In this document: in pieces, positions 9,033 to 16,854 of the stretch | How positions within the stretch are numbered: the stretch's first letter is position 1 | Layout: the number at the start of each line of letters is the position of its first letter | DNA from: Phytopseudomonas daroniae | Lineage (GTDB): Bacteria > Pseudomonadota > Gammaproteobacteria > Pseudomonadales > Pseudomonadaceae | Direction of reading: 5' to 3' | DNA: 44,494 nucleotides | Assembly: GCF_004327285.1 (NCBI RefSeq) | Contig: NZ_QJUI01000027.1 | Location: forward strand, 1-44,494 | The notes under the pieces: model-generated | Databases searched by the model: none | Told to the model about the DNA's origin: nothing | The model's input: the letters and a program-made list of their open reading frames with translations, nothing else | Position numbers and translations under genes: made by a program

Positions 9033-10805
9033 TCAATAAGTACGAACTTTGGGTTCAAACGCCGGAACCGTCTTCGGCGAGAAGTTGACGTCACGCTTGG
9101 TCACGCGTTTCTCACCCGGGAAGTACAGGCTGTGGCACAACCAGTTGGTGTCGTCACGATCCTCGTAGTCTTCACGGGCGTGGGCGCCGCGGGACTCGGT
9201 ACGGGTATCGGCGGCGATGGCAGTGGCTTCGGCGACTTCCAGCAGGTTCTGCAACTCCAGCGCTTCGATACGCGCGGTGTTGAAGGCCTGGCTCTTGTCG
9301 GAGATCTTGACGTTGGCGATGCGCTCGCGCAGATCGGCCAACTGGGTGATGCCCTTCTTCATGTATTCGCCGGTACGGAATACGCCGAAGTAGTTCTGCA
9401 TGCACTGTTGCAGTTCTTTGCGCAGCGGTGCGACTTCTTCGCCAGTGCTGCGCTCGTTGACGCCGGACAGACGCCCCAGCGACTGCTCGATATCGGTCTC
9501 GCTGGCACCGCGGACTTCCACGCCTTCTTTCAGCGCTTTCTCCAGGTGCAGGCCAGCGGCGCGGCCGAATACCACCAGGTCGAGCAGCGAGTTGCCGCCC
9601 AGACGGTTGGCGCCGTGTACCGATACGCAGGCTACTTCGCCCACGGCGAACAGGCCTTCGATGATGCGGTCGACGCCATTGGCATCCTGGGTGATGGCCT
9701 GTCCATGAATGTTGGTGGCAACGCCGCCCATCATGTAGTGGCAGGTCGGGATGACCGGAACAGGCGCGACAACCGGGTCAACGTGCGCGAAGGTCTTGGA
9801 CAGTTCGCAGATGCCAGGCAGACGGCTGTGCAGCACTTCCTCACCGAGGTGATCGAGCTTCAGCAGCACGTGATCCTTGTCAGGGCCACAACCGTTACCG
9901 GCGATGACTTCCTTGACCATGGAACGGGCCACTACGTCACGACCTGCAAGGTCTTTGGCGTTGGGCGCATAACGCTCCATGAAACGCTCGCCGTGGGCGT
10001 TGATCAGGTAACCACCCTCACCACGGCAGCCTTCGGTGACCAGTACACCGGCGCCGGCGATACCGGTCGGGTGGAACTGCCACATTTCGATGTCCTGTAC
10101 CGGCACGCCAGCACGCAGCGCCATGCCCACACCGTCACCGGTGTTGATCAGTGCGTTGGTGGTGGAAGCGTAGATACGGCCAGCACCGCCAGTGGCCAGA
10201 ACCACGGCCTTGGAGCGGATGTAGACGGTTTCGCCGGTTTCGATGCAGATGGCGATGACGCCAACGATGGCACCGTCCTGGTTCTTGACCAGATCGACCG
10301 CGTACCACTCGTTGAGAAACGAGGTGCCAGCCTTCAGGTTGGCCTGGTACAGGGTGTGCAGCAGCGCGTGACCGGTACGGTCGGCAGCGGCGCAGGTACG
10401 AGCAGCCTGAGTCGGGTTGTCCGGGCCCTTGGACTGGCCACCGAACGGGCGCTGGTAGATGCGGCCCTGCTCGGTACGGGAGAACGGCAGCCCCATGTGC
10501 TCGAGCTCGAACACGGCCTCCGGACCGACGGAACACATGTATTCGATCGCGTCCTGGTCGCCGATGTAGTCGGAGCCCTTGACGGTGTCGTACATGTGCC
10601 AGCGCCAGTCGTCGTTCGGGTCGTTCGACGCGATGGCGCACGTGATGCCGCCCTGAGCGGAAACGGTATGCGAACGGGTCGGGAAGACCTTGGTTACCAC
10701 TGCGGTCTTGTGGCCGCCCTGCGCCAGCTGCAGTGCAGCGCGCATGCCGGCACCGCCACCACCAACGATGATGGCGTCATAGGAAAGAGTACGAATGCTA
10801 GTCAT
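9033..10805 (-). CDS. sdhA: Succinate dehydrogenase flavoprotein subunit
   Basis: SdhA is the catalytic subunit of complex II and oxidises succinate to fumarate. The 590 residues begin with the FAD-binding IIVGGGGAGMRAAL. Covalent flavin attachment is expected at H46 in RSHTVSAQGG. Substrate-site motifs FHPTGIAGAGVLVTEGCRGEGG and ERYAPNAKDLAGRDVVARSM are intact, as is the C-terminal HAREDYEDRDDTNWL. It starts three bases after the sdhD stop and is followed closely by sdhB, in the standard sdhCDAB order. Confidence 0.98.
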   Translation of the reverse strand: MTSIRTLSYDAIIVGGGGAGMRAALQLAQGGHKTAVVTKVFPTRSHTVSAQGGITCAIASNDPNDDWRWHMYDTVKGSDYIGDQDAIEYMCSVGPEAVFELEHMGLPFSRTEQGRIYQRPFGGQSKGPDNPTQAARTCAAADRTGHALLHTLYQANLKAGTSFLNEWYAVDLVKNQDGAIVGVIAICIETGETVYIRSKAVVLATGGAGRIYASTTNALINTGDGVGMALRAGVPVQDIEMWQFHPTGIAGAGVLVTEGCRGEGGYLINAHGERFMERYAPNAKDLAGRDVVARSMVKEVIAGNGCGPDKDHVLLKLDHLGEEVLHSRLPGICELSKTFAHVDPVVAPVPVIPTCHYMMGGVATNIHGQAITQDANGVDRIIEGLFAVGEVACVSVHGANRLGGNSLLDLVVFGRAAGLHLEKALKEGVEVRGASETDIEQSLGRLSGVNERSTGEEVAPLRKELQQCMQNYFGVFRTGEYMKKGITQLADLRERIANVKISDKSQAFNTARIEALELQNLLEVAEATAIAADTRTESRGAHAREDYEDRDDTNWLCHSLYFPGEKRVTKRDVNFSPKTVPAFEPKVRTY

Positions 10806-10808
10806 GAA

Positions 10809-11177
10809 TCAGAAACCCCAAAGAATCTGCACGCCCCAGACGAAGAACACGAACATGGCGATGCCACACGCGGCCTGGAACAGAAAACGCACAACGGTGG
10901 CCCACTTGCCCAGCGCGGTCGACGTCAGGTAGTCAGTGGAGATCGTCCACATGCCGACCCAGGCGTGAACGCCCAGCGCGACGAGGGTCAGCAAGCTGAA
11001 GATGCGCATTGCATTATTGGAGAACAGACCATGCCATTCGGCATAGCCCATGCCTGGATTCAGGAGGATGTAACCCAACAGAAACAGGACATAAGCCGCG
11101 AGAACGACCGCAGAAACACGCTGCGCCATCCAGTCATAGAGGCCCGAACGCGAGAAATTAGTGACATTAGTTACCAT
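10809..11177 (-). CDS. sdhD: Succinate dehydrogenase membrane anchor subunit
   Basis: SdhD is a small three-helix membrane protein that with SdhC binds heme b and ubiquinone. Hydrophobic segments at about residues 20-40, 56-77 and 90-118 are clear. HAWVGMWTISTDYL contains the conserved heme-ligand His and the Asp-Tyr pair near the quinone site. I start at MVTNVTNFSRSGLYDW (122 residues); an in-frame GTG two codons upstream is possible but not needed. The start overlaps the end of sdhC by 7 nt, which indicates translational coupling. Confidence 0.96.
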   Translation of the reverse strand: MVTNVTNFSRSGLYDWMAQRVSAVVLAAYVLFLLGYILLNPGMGYAEWHGLFSNNAMRIFSLLTLVALGVHAWVGMWTISTDYLTSTALGKWATVVRFLFQAACGIAMFVFFVWGVQILWGF

Positions 11178-11545
11178 ATCCACACCCCCAGCAGCACGAT
11201 CACGATCGCCGATACGACGAGAACGATTTTGGAACCCAGCTTGCCGCCTTCCAGCGTCTCACCGACTCCAGCATCCATGATCAAGTGGCGCACACCGGCC
11301 ACCAGGTGGTACAGCAGAGCGGACAGAAGTCCCCAGATCACGAACTTGGCCAGCGGGCTGGTCAAGCATTCTTTCACCTGAGCGAAGCCCTCTTCCGATG
11401 ACAGCGATTTGTCGAGCCCGAACAGCAGCACGGCAATGCCGAGGAAAAGGATCACGCCGGATATACGGTGAAGAATGGACGTGTAAGCAGTGACTGGGAG
11501 TTTTATCGTCCGAAGGTCTAAGTTTACAGGTCGTTGGCTATTCAC
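11171..11545 (-). CDS. sdhC: Succinate dehydrogenase cytochrome b556 subunit
   Basis: SdhC is the larger membrane anchor of complex II. The N-terminal RPVNLDLRTIKLPVTAYTSILHRISG is the family signature. Three transmembrane segments follow, and LLYHLVAGVRHLIMD (H80, H87) contains the heme b ligand. It is the first gene of the operon and starts with GTG. No strong Shine-Dalgarno sequence is visible in front of the start, so translation may be intrinsically weak or depend on leader structure. Its promoter is predicted at 11679-11707, giving a leader of about 127 nt. Confidence 0.95.
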   Translation of the reverse strand: MNSQRPVNLDLRTIKLPVTAYTSILHRISGVILFLGIAVLLFGLDKSLSSEEGFAQVKECLTSPLAKFVIWGLLSALLYHLVAGVRHLIMDAGVGETLEGGKLGSKIVLVVSAIVIVLLGVWIW

Positions 11546-11678
11546 GGCTTTATTATCACACTGAGAGCCCCAGCTATCAGGGCTGAGTTGTCGGGAAGCG
11601 CACTGGTCAGGTACCCATCACCCAAGAAGTGACAACCACCAGAATCCGGGCTGTAAGGCCCTTGGCAGTCGGGCGCAG

Positions 11679-11707
11679 AGTATAGACAGTTAGGTCGCTA
11701 ATGACAA
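11679..11707 (-). promoter_or_regulatory. sdhC operon promoter
   Basis: On the minus strand, -35 TTGTCA (11702-11707) and -10 TATACT (11679-11684) are separated by exactly 17 nt, a near-consensus sigma70 promoter. Transcription would start near 11672 and give a leader of about 127 nt. Confidence 0.75.
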
Positions 11708-11756
11708 CGCGGACACCTCGACCTTCTACCGATTGCGCCAACCTTGAAAATGGCGT

Positions 11757-11773
11757 AAAAGGCCGCGCCTTTT
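11757..11773. terminator. Short hairpin with U-tracts between the divergent promoters
   Basis: AAAAGGC-CGC-GCCTTTT is a perfect 7-bp stem with a 3-nt loop and runs of T on either strand. It could stop antisense or stray transcription between sdh and gltA. The stem is short, so function is uncertain. Confidence 0.35.
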
Positions 11774-11822
11774 TGTCGCAGGCAGCGCACTCAAACCCTT
11801 CTATTGCCTGGGTTTTCGCAAA

Positions 11823-11850
11823 TTGACTTTCAGATTCATAACACTATAGT
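11823..11850 (+). promoter_or_regulatory. gltA promoter
   Basis: -35 TTGACT (11823-11828), 16-nt spacer, -10 TATAGT (11845-11850): close to the sigma70 consensus. The predicted transcript starts near 11857, leaving a leader of about 53 nt that ends in a strong AGGAGG at 11898-11903. Confidence 0.75.
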
Positions 11851-11909
11851 GATGCGGGCCCTGCGTGGGGGGCCGACTGATGATTCCAAGCATAACTAGG
11901 AGGCCAAAC

Positions 11910-13178
11910 ATGGCTGACAAAAAAGCGCAGTTGATCATCGAGGGCGCAGCCCCCGTCGAGCTGCCCGTTTTATCCGGCACCGTTGGCCCTGATGTGATCG
12001 ACGTGCGGAGCCTGACTGCCACGGGCAACTTCACTTTCGACCCCGGCTTCATGTCGACCGCTTCGTGCGAATCGAAGATCACCTACATCGATGGTGACAA
12101 AGGCGTCCTGCTGCACCGCGGCTATCCGATCGAGCAGCTTGCCGAGAAAGCCGATTACCTGGATACCTGCTACCTGCTGCTCAATGGCGAGCTGCCTAAT
12201 GAAGAGCAGAAAGCTGCTTTCGTCAGCACCATCAAGAACCACACCATGGTTCATGAACAGTTGAAGACCTTCTTCAACGGTTTCCGCCGTGACGCCCACC
12301 CGATGGCCGTCATGTGTGGCGTAGTTGGCGCCCTTTCCGCCTTCTACCACGACTCCCTGGACATCAAGAACCCGCAGCACCGCGACATTTCCGCGATGCG
12401 CCTGGTCGCCAAGATGCCGACCATCGCCGCCATGGTGTACAAGTACTCCAAAGGCGAGCCGATGATGTACCCGCGTAACGACCTGAGCTACGCGGAAAAC
12501 TTCCTGCACATGATGTTCAACACGCCGTGCGAGACCAAGCCGATCAGCCCGGTGCTGGCCAAGGCGATGGATCGGATCTTCATTCTGCATGCCGATCACG
12601 AGCAGAACGCCTCCACCTCCACCGTACGTCTGGCGGGCTCCTCGGGTGCCAACCCGTTCGCCTGTATCGCTGCCGGTATCGCTGCGCTCTGGGGCCCGGC
12701 CCATGGCGGCGCCAACGAAGCCGTTCTGGCCATGCTGGACGAAATCGGTGACGTATCGAATATCGACAAGTTCATCGCCAAGGCCAAGGACAAGGACGAT
12801 CCGTTCAAGCTCATGGGCTTCGGGCACCGCGTCTACAAGAACTTCGACCCACGCGCCCAGGTCATGAAACAGACCTGCGACGAAGTACTGGCCGAGCTGG
12901 GCATCAATGACCCGCAGCTGGAACTGGCGATGAAGCTCGACGAAATCGCGCGTAACGATCCTTACTTCAAGGAACGCAACCTGTACCCGAACGTCGACTT
13001 CTATTCGGGCATCATCCTCAAAGCGATCGGCATTCCGACCAGCATGTTCACCGTGATCTTCGCCCTGGCGCGTACCGTCGGCTGGATCTCGCACTGGAAA
13101 GAAATGCTCTCCAGCCCGTACAAGATTGGCCGTCCGCGCCAGCTGTATACCGGCCCGACCAAGCGCGACATCACGTAA
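11910..13178 (+). CDS. gltA: Citrate synthase, type II
   Basis: Citrate synthase condenses oxaloacetate and acetyl-CoA and is the entry step of the TCA cycle. The catalytic triad motifs are intact: WGPAHGGAN (His), GFGHRVYKNFDPRA (His) and YPNVDFYSG (Asp). The N-terminal domain typical of the NADH-sensitive hexameric Gram-negative form is present. I start at MADKKAQLIIEG (422 residues) because AGGAGG lies 6 nt upstream; the reading frame is open for 15 more codons without support. It is transcribed alone, divergently from sdhC, and a strong terminator follows. Confidence 0.98.
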   Translation: MADKKAQLIIEGAAPVELPVLSGTVGPDVIDVRSLTATGNFTFDPGFMSTASCESKITYIDGDKGVLLHRGYPIEQLAEKADYLDTCYLLLNGELPNEEQKAAFVSTIKNHTMVHEQLKTFFNGFRRDAHPMAVMCGVVGALSAFYHDSLDIKNPQHRDISAMRLVAKMPTIAAMVYKYSKGEPMMYPRNDLSYAENFLHMMFNTPCETKPISPVLAKAMDRIFILHADHEQNASTSTVRLAGSSGANPFACIAAGIAALWGPAHGGANEAVLAMLDEIGDVSNIDKFIAKAKDKDDPFKLMGFGHRVYKNFDPRAQVMKQTCDEVLAELGINDPQLELAMKLDEIARNDPYFKERNLYPNVDFYSGIILKAIGIPTSMFTVIFALARTVGWISHWKEMLSSPYKIGRPRQLYTGPTKRDIT

Positions 13179-13206
13179 TCCGCTTGCGCTGAGTCGCCTG
13201 TGACCG

Positions 13207-13237
13207 AAAAGCCCATATCTGCGGATATGGGCTTTTT
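13207..13237 (+). terminator. gltA rho-independent terminator
   Basis: GCCCATATC and GATATGGGC pair perfectly around TGCG and are flanked by AAAA and TTTTT, an excellent intrinsic terminator 29 nt past the gltA stop. Confidence 0.92.
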
Positions 13238-13299
13238 CATTTCTGTTCCCGGCCAATCAGGCCTTATCATGACGCCCTGTTTCCGCAACCGGGCCGCTC

Positions 13300-13692
13300 A
13301 TGAAATTCGCCATTGCCCTGTTTTCCCCAGCCTCGGCCCCCTCCTCCCGCCGCGCCCTGCGTTTTGCCGAAGCGGCGCTGCACGGCGGCCACGAGATCGT
13401 GCGCCTGTTCTTCTACGCCGACGGCGTACATAGTGCCTCGGGCAACATCGTCAGCCCTCAGGATGAAACCGATGTGGCTCGCCAGTGGCGTGAGTTCATC
13501 ACCACCCAGGAGCTCGACGGCGTGGTCTGTATCGCCGCGGCCCTGCGCCGTGGCGTGCTCGATGAGCAGGAGGCACTTCGCTATGAGCGACAAGCCGCCA
13601 ACCTGCCGGCCCCGTGGGTGCTTTCTGGTCTGGGCCAATTACATGAGGCGGCGCAACTGGCCGACCGCCTGATCTGTTTCGGAGGCGATTGA
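13300..13692 (+). CDS. tusD: Sulfur relay protein TusD (DsrE family)
   Basis: TusD is the sulfur-carrying subunit of the TusBCD hexamer. It receives persulfide sulfur from TusA and passes it to TusE for 2-thiolation of U34 in certain tRNAs. The 130-residue DsrE fold starts MKFAIALFSP and contains the active cysteine C77 in GVVCIAAALRRG, equivalent to C78 of the E. coli protein. The gene begins 62 nt after the gltA terminator, so it must have its own promoter, which I could not assign firmly. It opens the tusDCBE-ybiB operon and is one base away from tusC. Confidence 0.95.
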   Translation: MKFAIALFSPASAPSSRRALRFAEAALHGGHEIVRLFFYADGVHSASGNIVSPQDETDVARQWREFITTQELDGVVCIAAALRRGVLDEQEALRYERQAANLPAPWVLSGLGQLHEAAQLADRLICFGGD

Positions 13693-13693
13693 G

Positions 13694-14053
13694 GTGAGCC
13701 ATTCGCTGCTGATCATCAGCCGCCAAGCCCCCTGGAGCGGCCCCGGCGCTCGCGAAGCACTGGATATCGCCCTGGCTGGCGGCGCCTTCGATCTGCCCAT
13801 CGGCCTGCTGTTTCTCGATGACGGCGTACTGCAACTGGCCGCCGACCAAAAGTCCCAGGCCGTGCAACAGAAAGACCTGACCGCCAACCTGCAGGCCTTG
13901 CCGCTGTTCGGCGTCGAATCGCTGTACGCCTGCAGCCACAGCCTGCAACAGCGTGGCCTCGGCGAAACTTCGCTGGCACTGGAGGTGCAGCGCCTGGACG
14001 ACGCCGGGCTGCGCAATCTCATCGACCGTTACGACCAGGTGATCACCCTCTGA
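13694..14053 (+). CDS. tusC: Sulfur relay protein TusC (DsrF family)
   Basis: TusC is a structural DsrF-type subunit of the TusBCD complex. The 119-residue protein has the N-terminal SLLIISRQAPWSGPGAREALDIAL and IGLLFLDDGVLQL segments of the DsrE/F fold. The start codon is GTG at 13694, preceded by GGAGG at 13680-13684 inside tusD. The stop TGA shares one base with the tusB ATG (TGATG), which implies coupled translation of the three subunits. Confidence 0.94.
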   Translation: MSHSLLIISRQAPWSGPGAREALDIALAGGAFDLPIGLLFLDDGVLQLAADQKSQAVQQKDLTANLQALPLFGVESLYACSHSLQQRGLGETSLALEVQRLDDAGLRNLIDRYDQVITL

Positions 14054-14352
14054 TGACAACCCTGCACGTTGTATCCAGCTCCCCGTTCAGCGATGACCGC
14101 CTGAGCAGTTGTCTGCGCCTGCTGGGCAGCGGCGATGGCCTGCTGCTCTGCGGCGATGCTACCTACGCGATCCAGCCCGGCACGATATACGCCGATTCGC
14201 TGAGCGCCCTGGGCGACGGTATTGCCCTGTTCGCTCTGGATGAAGACATTCAGGCTCGTGGCCTGCAGCCTGCCGGCAAGCTGCAGCAGGTCGACTATCC
14301 AGGCTTCGTCGCCCTCGCCTGCCGCTTCAGCAAGGTCAATAGCTGGTCATGA
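14053..14352 (+). CDS. tusB: Sulfur relay protein TusB (DsrH family)
   Basis: TusB is the third and smallest subunit of the TusBCD sulfur-transfer complex (99 residues, DsrH-like). MTTLHVVSSSPFSDDRLSSCLRLL and GDGLLLCGDATYAI match the family layout. The start overlaps the tusC stop, and its own TGA lies within the ATGA of tusE. DsrH-type proteins diverge quickly, so identification leans partly on the gene order D-C-B-E, which is fully conserved here. Confidence 0.92.
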   Translation: MTTLHVVSSSPFSDDRLSSCLRLLGSGDGLLLCGDATYAIQPGTIYADSLSALGDGIALFALDEDIQARGLQPAGKLQQVDYPGFVALACRFSKVNSWS

Positions 14353-14684
14353 GCCCCCTGATCGTCAACGACCGCGCCATCGAGCTGGATAAAGATGGCT
14401 ATCTGCTCGATCTCCAGGATTGGTCCAGAGAGGTGGGCACAGCCCTGGCCGAGCGCGAAGACCTGCAGTTGAGCGATGAGCACTGGGAAATCCTCATGCT
14501 GCTGCGCGCCTTCCACGACGAATTCCAGTTGTCGCCGGCCAATCGCCCGCTGATCAAGTACGTCGCCCTCAAGCTGGGCCCGGACAAAGGCAACAGCCTG
14601 CACCTCAATCGCCTGTTCAATGGCACTCCTGCCAAACTCGCCGCCAAGCTGGCGGGCCTGCCCAAGCCCACGAATTGCCTATGA
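14349..14684 (+). CDS. tusE: Sulfur relay protein TusE (DsrC family)
   Basis: TusE accepts sulfur from TusD and delivers it to MnmA for s2U34 formation in tRNA. The 111-residue DsrC fold shows DGYLLDLQDWSREVG, LSDEHWEILMLLRAFHDEF and the flexible C-terminal arm ending AGLPKPTNCL. The penultimate cysteine is the conserved sulfur-accepting residue. ATGA overlaps link it to both tusB upstream and the ybiB-like gene downstream. A TusA protein and MnmA, also needed for the relay, are not in this window. Confidence 0.95.
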   Translation: MSPLIVNDRAIELDKDGYLLDLQDWSREVGTALAEREDLQLSDEHWEILMLLRAFHDEFQLSPANRPLIKYVALKLGPDKGNSLHLNRLFNGTPAKLAAKLAGLPKPTNCL

Positions 14685-15664
14685 ACCTGATCACCCCAGC
14701 CGAACACCCTTTCGCCTCCTTCGTGCGCATTCTCGGCAAAGGCAAGCGCGGCGCACGCAACCTGACCCGCGAGGAAGCCCGCGACGCCATGGGCATGACC
14801 CTCGATGACAAGGTCGAGGATACCCAGCTTGGCGCCTTTCTCATGCTCCTGCGGCACAAGGAAGAAAGCGCCGAGGAGATGGCTGGCTTCACCGAGGCGG
14901 TGCGTGCGCGCTTGCCTGCGCCAACCATCGCCGTCGACTTCGACTGGCCCACCTACGCCGGCAAGAAACGCCATTTGCCCTGGTTCCTGCTGGCTGCCAA
15001 GGCCCTGGCGAACAGCGGCCTGCGCATCTTCATGCATGGCGGCGGCGCACACACGGCCGGGCGCCTGTACAGCGAGCAGTTGCTCGGCGAACTGGCGATT
15101 CCTCTGTGCCGCAGTTGGGATGAGGTTGCGCGGAGCCTGGATGACCAGAACCTGGCCTTCATGCCCCTGGGCGACTGGATGCCGGCGCTGCAGCGCATGA
15201 TCGACCTGCGCAACGTGCTCGGCCTGCGCTCGCCGATCCACTCACTGGCACGCATCCTCAACCCGCTGGCGGCGCGCTGCGGGCTGCAGAGCATCTTCCA
15301 CCCCGGCTACCAGGCCGTGCACCGCGAGGCCAGTCAACTGCTGGGCGATCGCGCCATCGTGGTCAAGGGCGACGGCGGCGAAATCGAACTCAACCCGGAC
15401 GCCGTCTGCCACCTGTATGGCACCGAGGGGGGCGAGAACTGGGACGAGGACTGGCCGATGCTGTCCGAGCGGCGCCATGTCAAACCGGAGCGCCTGGATC
15501 CAACCCACCTGCGCGCCGTCTGGCAGGGTGAAGCCGAAGATGCCTATGGCCAGTTGGCGATCATCGCCACCATGGCCCTGGCACTGCGCGGCCTGGGCAT
15601 GCCGCGCGAAGCAGCATTCGATGACGCGCGAAAGCGCTGGCAGGCTCGTCAGCTATCGAGCTAG
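14681..15664 (+). CDS. ybiB: YbiB-like protein, TrpD2 (anthranilate phosphoribosyltransferase-like fold)
   Basis: This protein resembles anthranilate phosphoribosyltransferase but belongs to the YbiB/TrpD2 group. E. coli YbiB binds nucleic acids non-specifically and is not known to act in tryptophan synthesis. The 327 residues begin with an N-terminal helical segment (FASFVRILGKGKRGARNLTREEARDAM) typical of glycosyltransferase family 3, followed by a body with MHGGGAHTAGRLYSEQLL and LRSPIHSLARILNPL. The ATG at 14681 overlaps the tusE stop; a TTG two codons earlier is less likely. This places it in one transcriptional unit with the sulfur relay. A strong terminator follows. The biochemical role is unproven. 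Confidence 0.85.
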   Translation: MNLITPAEHPFASFVRILGKGKRGARNLTREEARDAMGMTLDDKVEDTQLGAFLMLLRHKEESAEEMAGFTEAVRARLPAPTIAVDFDWPTYAGKKRHLPWFLLAAKALANSGLRIFMHGGGAHTAGRLYSEQLLGELAIPLCRSWDEVARSLDDQNLAFMPLGDWMPALQRMIDLRNVLGLRSPIHSLARILNPLAARCGLQSIFHPGYQAVHREASQLLGDRAIVVKGDGGEIELNPDAVCHLYGTEGGENWDEDWPMLSERRHVKPERLDPTHLRAVWQGEAEDAYGQLAIIATMALALRGLGMPREAAFDDARKRWQARQLSS

Positions 15665-15687
15665 CCGATTCGTGACGCCCGGTTTTT

Positions 15688-15712
15688 GTGCCCTGCCATC
15701 CCTGGCGGGCAC
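15688..15712 (+). other. GC-rich stem-loop after ybiB
   Basis: GTGCCC-t-GCCA and TGGC-GGGCAC form a 10-bp stem with one bulge, just upstream of the intrinsic terminator at 15738-15761. It is probably part of the 3' end structure of the tus-ybiB transcript. Confidence 0.4.
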
Positions 15713-15737
15713 CCTGCGGGCCGTCGCCAGCGACGTC

Positions 15738-15761
15738 AAAAATCGCTCCCGACGATTTTTT
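15738..15761 (+). terminator. tus-ybiB operon terminator
   Basis: AAAAATCG and CGATTTTTT pair around a 7-nt loop with a run of six T, about 75 nt after the ybiB stop and before yqjG. The A-tract on the other side would also allow reverse-direction function. Confidence 0.8.
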
Positions 15762-15838
15762 GTATCCCGCGCTCACGACCGGCTGGCTAAACTCCAGTTT
15801 CCGGGGAATTTCCCTCGGCTGGCAACGGGAGTACGGAC

Positions 15839-16840
15839 ATGGGACTGCTGATCGAAGGCCAATGGCACGACCAATGGTATGACACCGGCGCCGGTGGCCG
15901 CTTCAAGCGGGAGAACGCCCAGCGGCGCAACTGGATCACCGCCGATGGATCGCCCGGCCCTACAGGCGAAGGCGGGTTCGCCGCCGAAGCCGACCGCTAT
16001 CACCTGTACGTGTCTCTGGCCTGTCCGTGGGCCCATCGCACGCTGATCCTGCGTGCCCTCAAGGATCTTGAGGAGCTGATAGAGGTATCGGTGGTGAGCT
16101 GGCTGATGCTCGAGAACGGTTGGACGTTCGACGCCGAGCATGGCTCCAGCGGTGACGCCCTGGATGATTTCGCCTTTCTGTACCAGCGCTATACCCAGGA
16201 CGACCCCGATTACACAGGCCGGGTCACCGTGCCCCTGCTGTGGGACAAGAAGCAGCAGCGCATCGTCAGCAACGAGTCGGCGGAGATCATCCGCATGTTC
16301 AACTCGGCATTCGACGGGCTTACCGGCAATCGCCTGGATTTCTATCCGCAGGCGTTGCACGCCGATATCGATGCGCTCAATACGCGCATCTACCCGAGCG
16401 TCAACAATGGCGTCTACCGCGCCGGTTTCGCCACGACCCAGGCAGCTTACGAAGAAGCGTTCGATGAACTGTTCGGCGAACTGTCGGTGCTGGAAACCCG
16501 CCTGGGCCAATCACGCTACCTGACCGGCGAATACCTGACCGAAGCCGACTGGCGCCTGTTCACTACCCTGGTGCGCTTCGATGCCGTGTACCACGGCCAC
16601 TTCAAGTGCAACCTGCGGCGTATCGTCGACTACCCGAACCTGAGCAACTGGCTGCGCGAGCTGTACCAGTGGCCGGGCGTGGCGGCCACCGTGGACATGT
16701 GGCATATCCGGCATCACTACTACGCCAGCCACCAGACCATCAATCCCACCAGCATCGTGCCCAAGGGGCCACTACTGGACTTCAACATCGCCCATGACCG
16801 CGAGCGCCTGAACGGCAAAGGCATCTGGCTACGGGGCTGA
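15839..16840 (+). CDS. yqjG: Glutathionyl-hydroquinone reductase (Xi-class GST, YqjG type)
   Basis: This cytoplasmic Xi-class glutathione transferase reduces glutathionyl-hydroquinones with a second glutathione and may protect against quinone adducts. The 333 residues have the usual size. The thioredoxin-like N-terminal domain carries the catalytic cysteine C62 in ACPWAHRTLI. VSNESAEIIRMFNSAFD, the helical C-terminal domain with ARIY-like TRIYPSVNNGVYRAGFA, and the conserved terminal HYYASHQTINPTSIVPKGP follow. GGGAG precedes the ATG by 7 nt. It stands alone, after a terminator, and converges on the GGDEF-EAL gene with only 14 nt between stop codons. Confidence 0.95.
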   Translation: MGLLIEGQWHDQWYDTGAGGRFKRENAQRRNWITADGSPGPTGEGGFAAEADRYHLYVSLACPWAHRTLILRALKDLEELIEVSVVSWLMLENGWTFDAEHGSSGDALDDFAFLYQRYTQDDPDYTGRVTVPLLWDKKQQRIVSNESAEIIRMFNSAFDGLTGNRLDFYPQALHADIDALNTRIYPSVNNGVYRAGFATTQAAYEEAFDELFGELSVLETRLGQSRYLTGEYLTEADWRLFTTLVRFDAVYHGHFKCNLRRIVDYPNLSNWLRELYQWPGVAATVDMWHIRHHYYASHQTINPTSIVPKGPLLDFNIAHDRERLNGKGIWLRG

Positions 16841-16854
16841 TGCCAGCCCGCCGA

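Larger units (their letters stand above)
11546..11909. promoter_or_regulatory. Divergent sdhC / gltA control region
   Basis: This 364-nt region is the only stretch over 300 nt without a gene. It holds one sigma70-type promoter for each side (listed separately), the ~127-nt sdhC leader, and a hairpin with flanking A and T tracts at 11757-11773 between the two promoters. A small AGCCC/GGGCT stem (11566-11584) lies close to the sdhC start. No small ORF in it looks real. Confidence 0.7.

Noticed and set aside
9132..11381. A 749-codon plus-strand open frame opposite sdhA, sdhD and sdhC
   Set aside because: Spans three real genes on the other strand and has no coherent fold signature.
16834..16849. 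Hairpin GGGCTG-atgc-CAGCCC at the yqjG stop as a terminator
   Set aside because: Only six pairs, it overlaps the stop codon and has no T-run; too weak to call.
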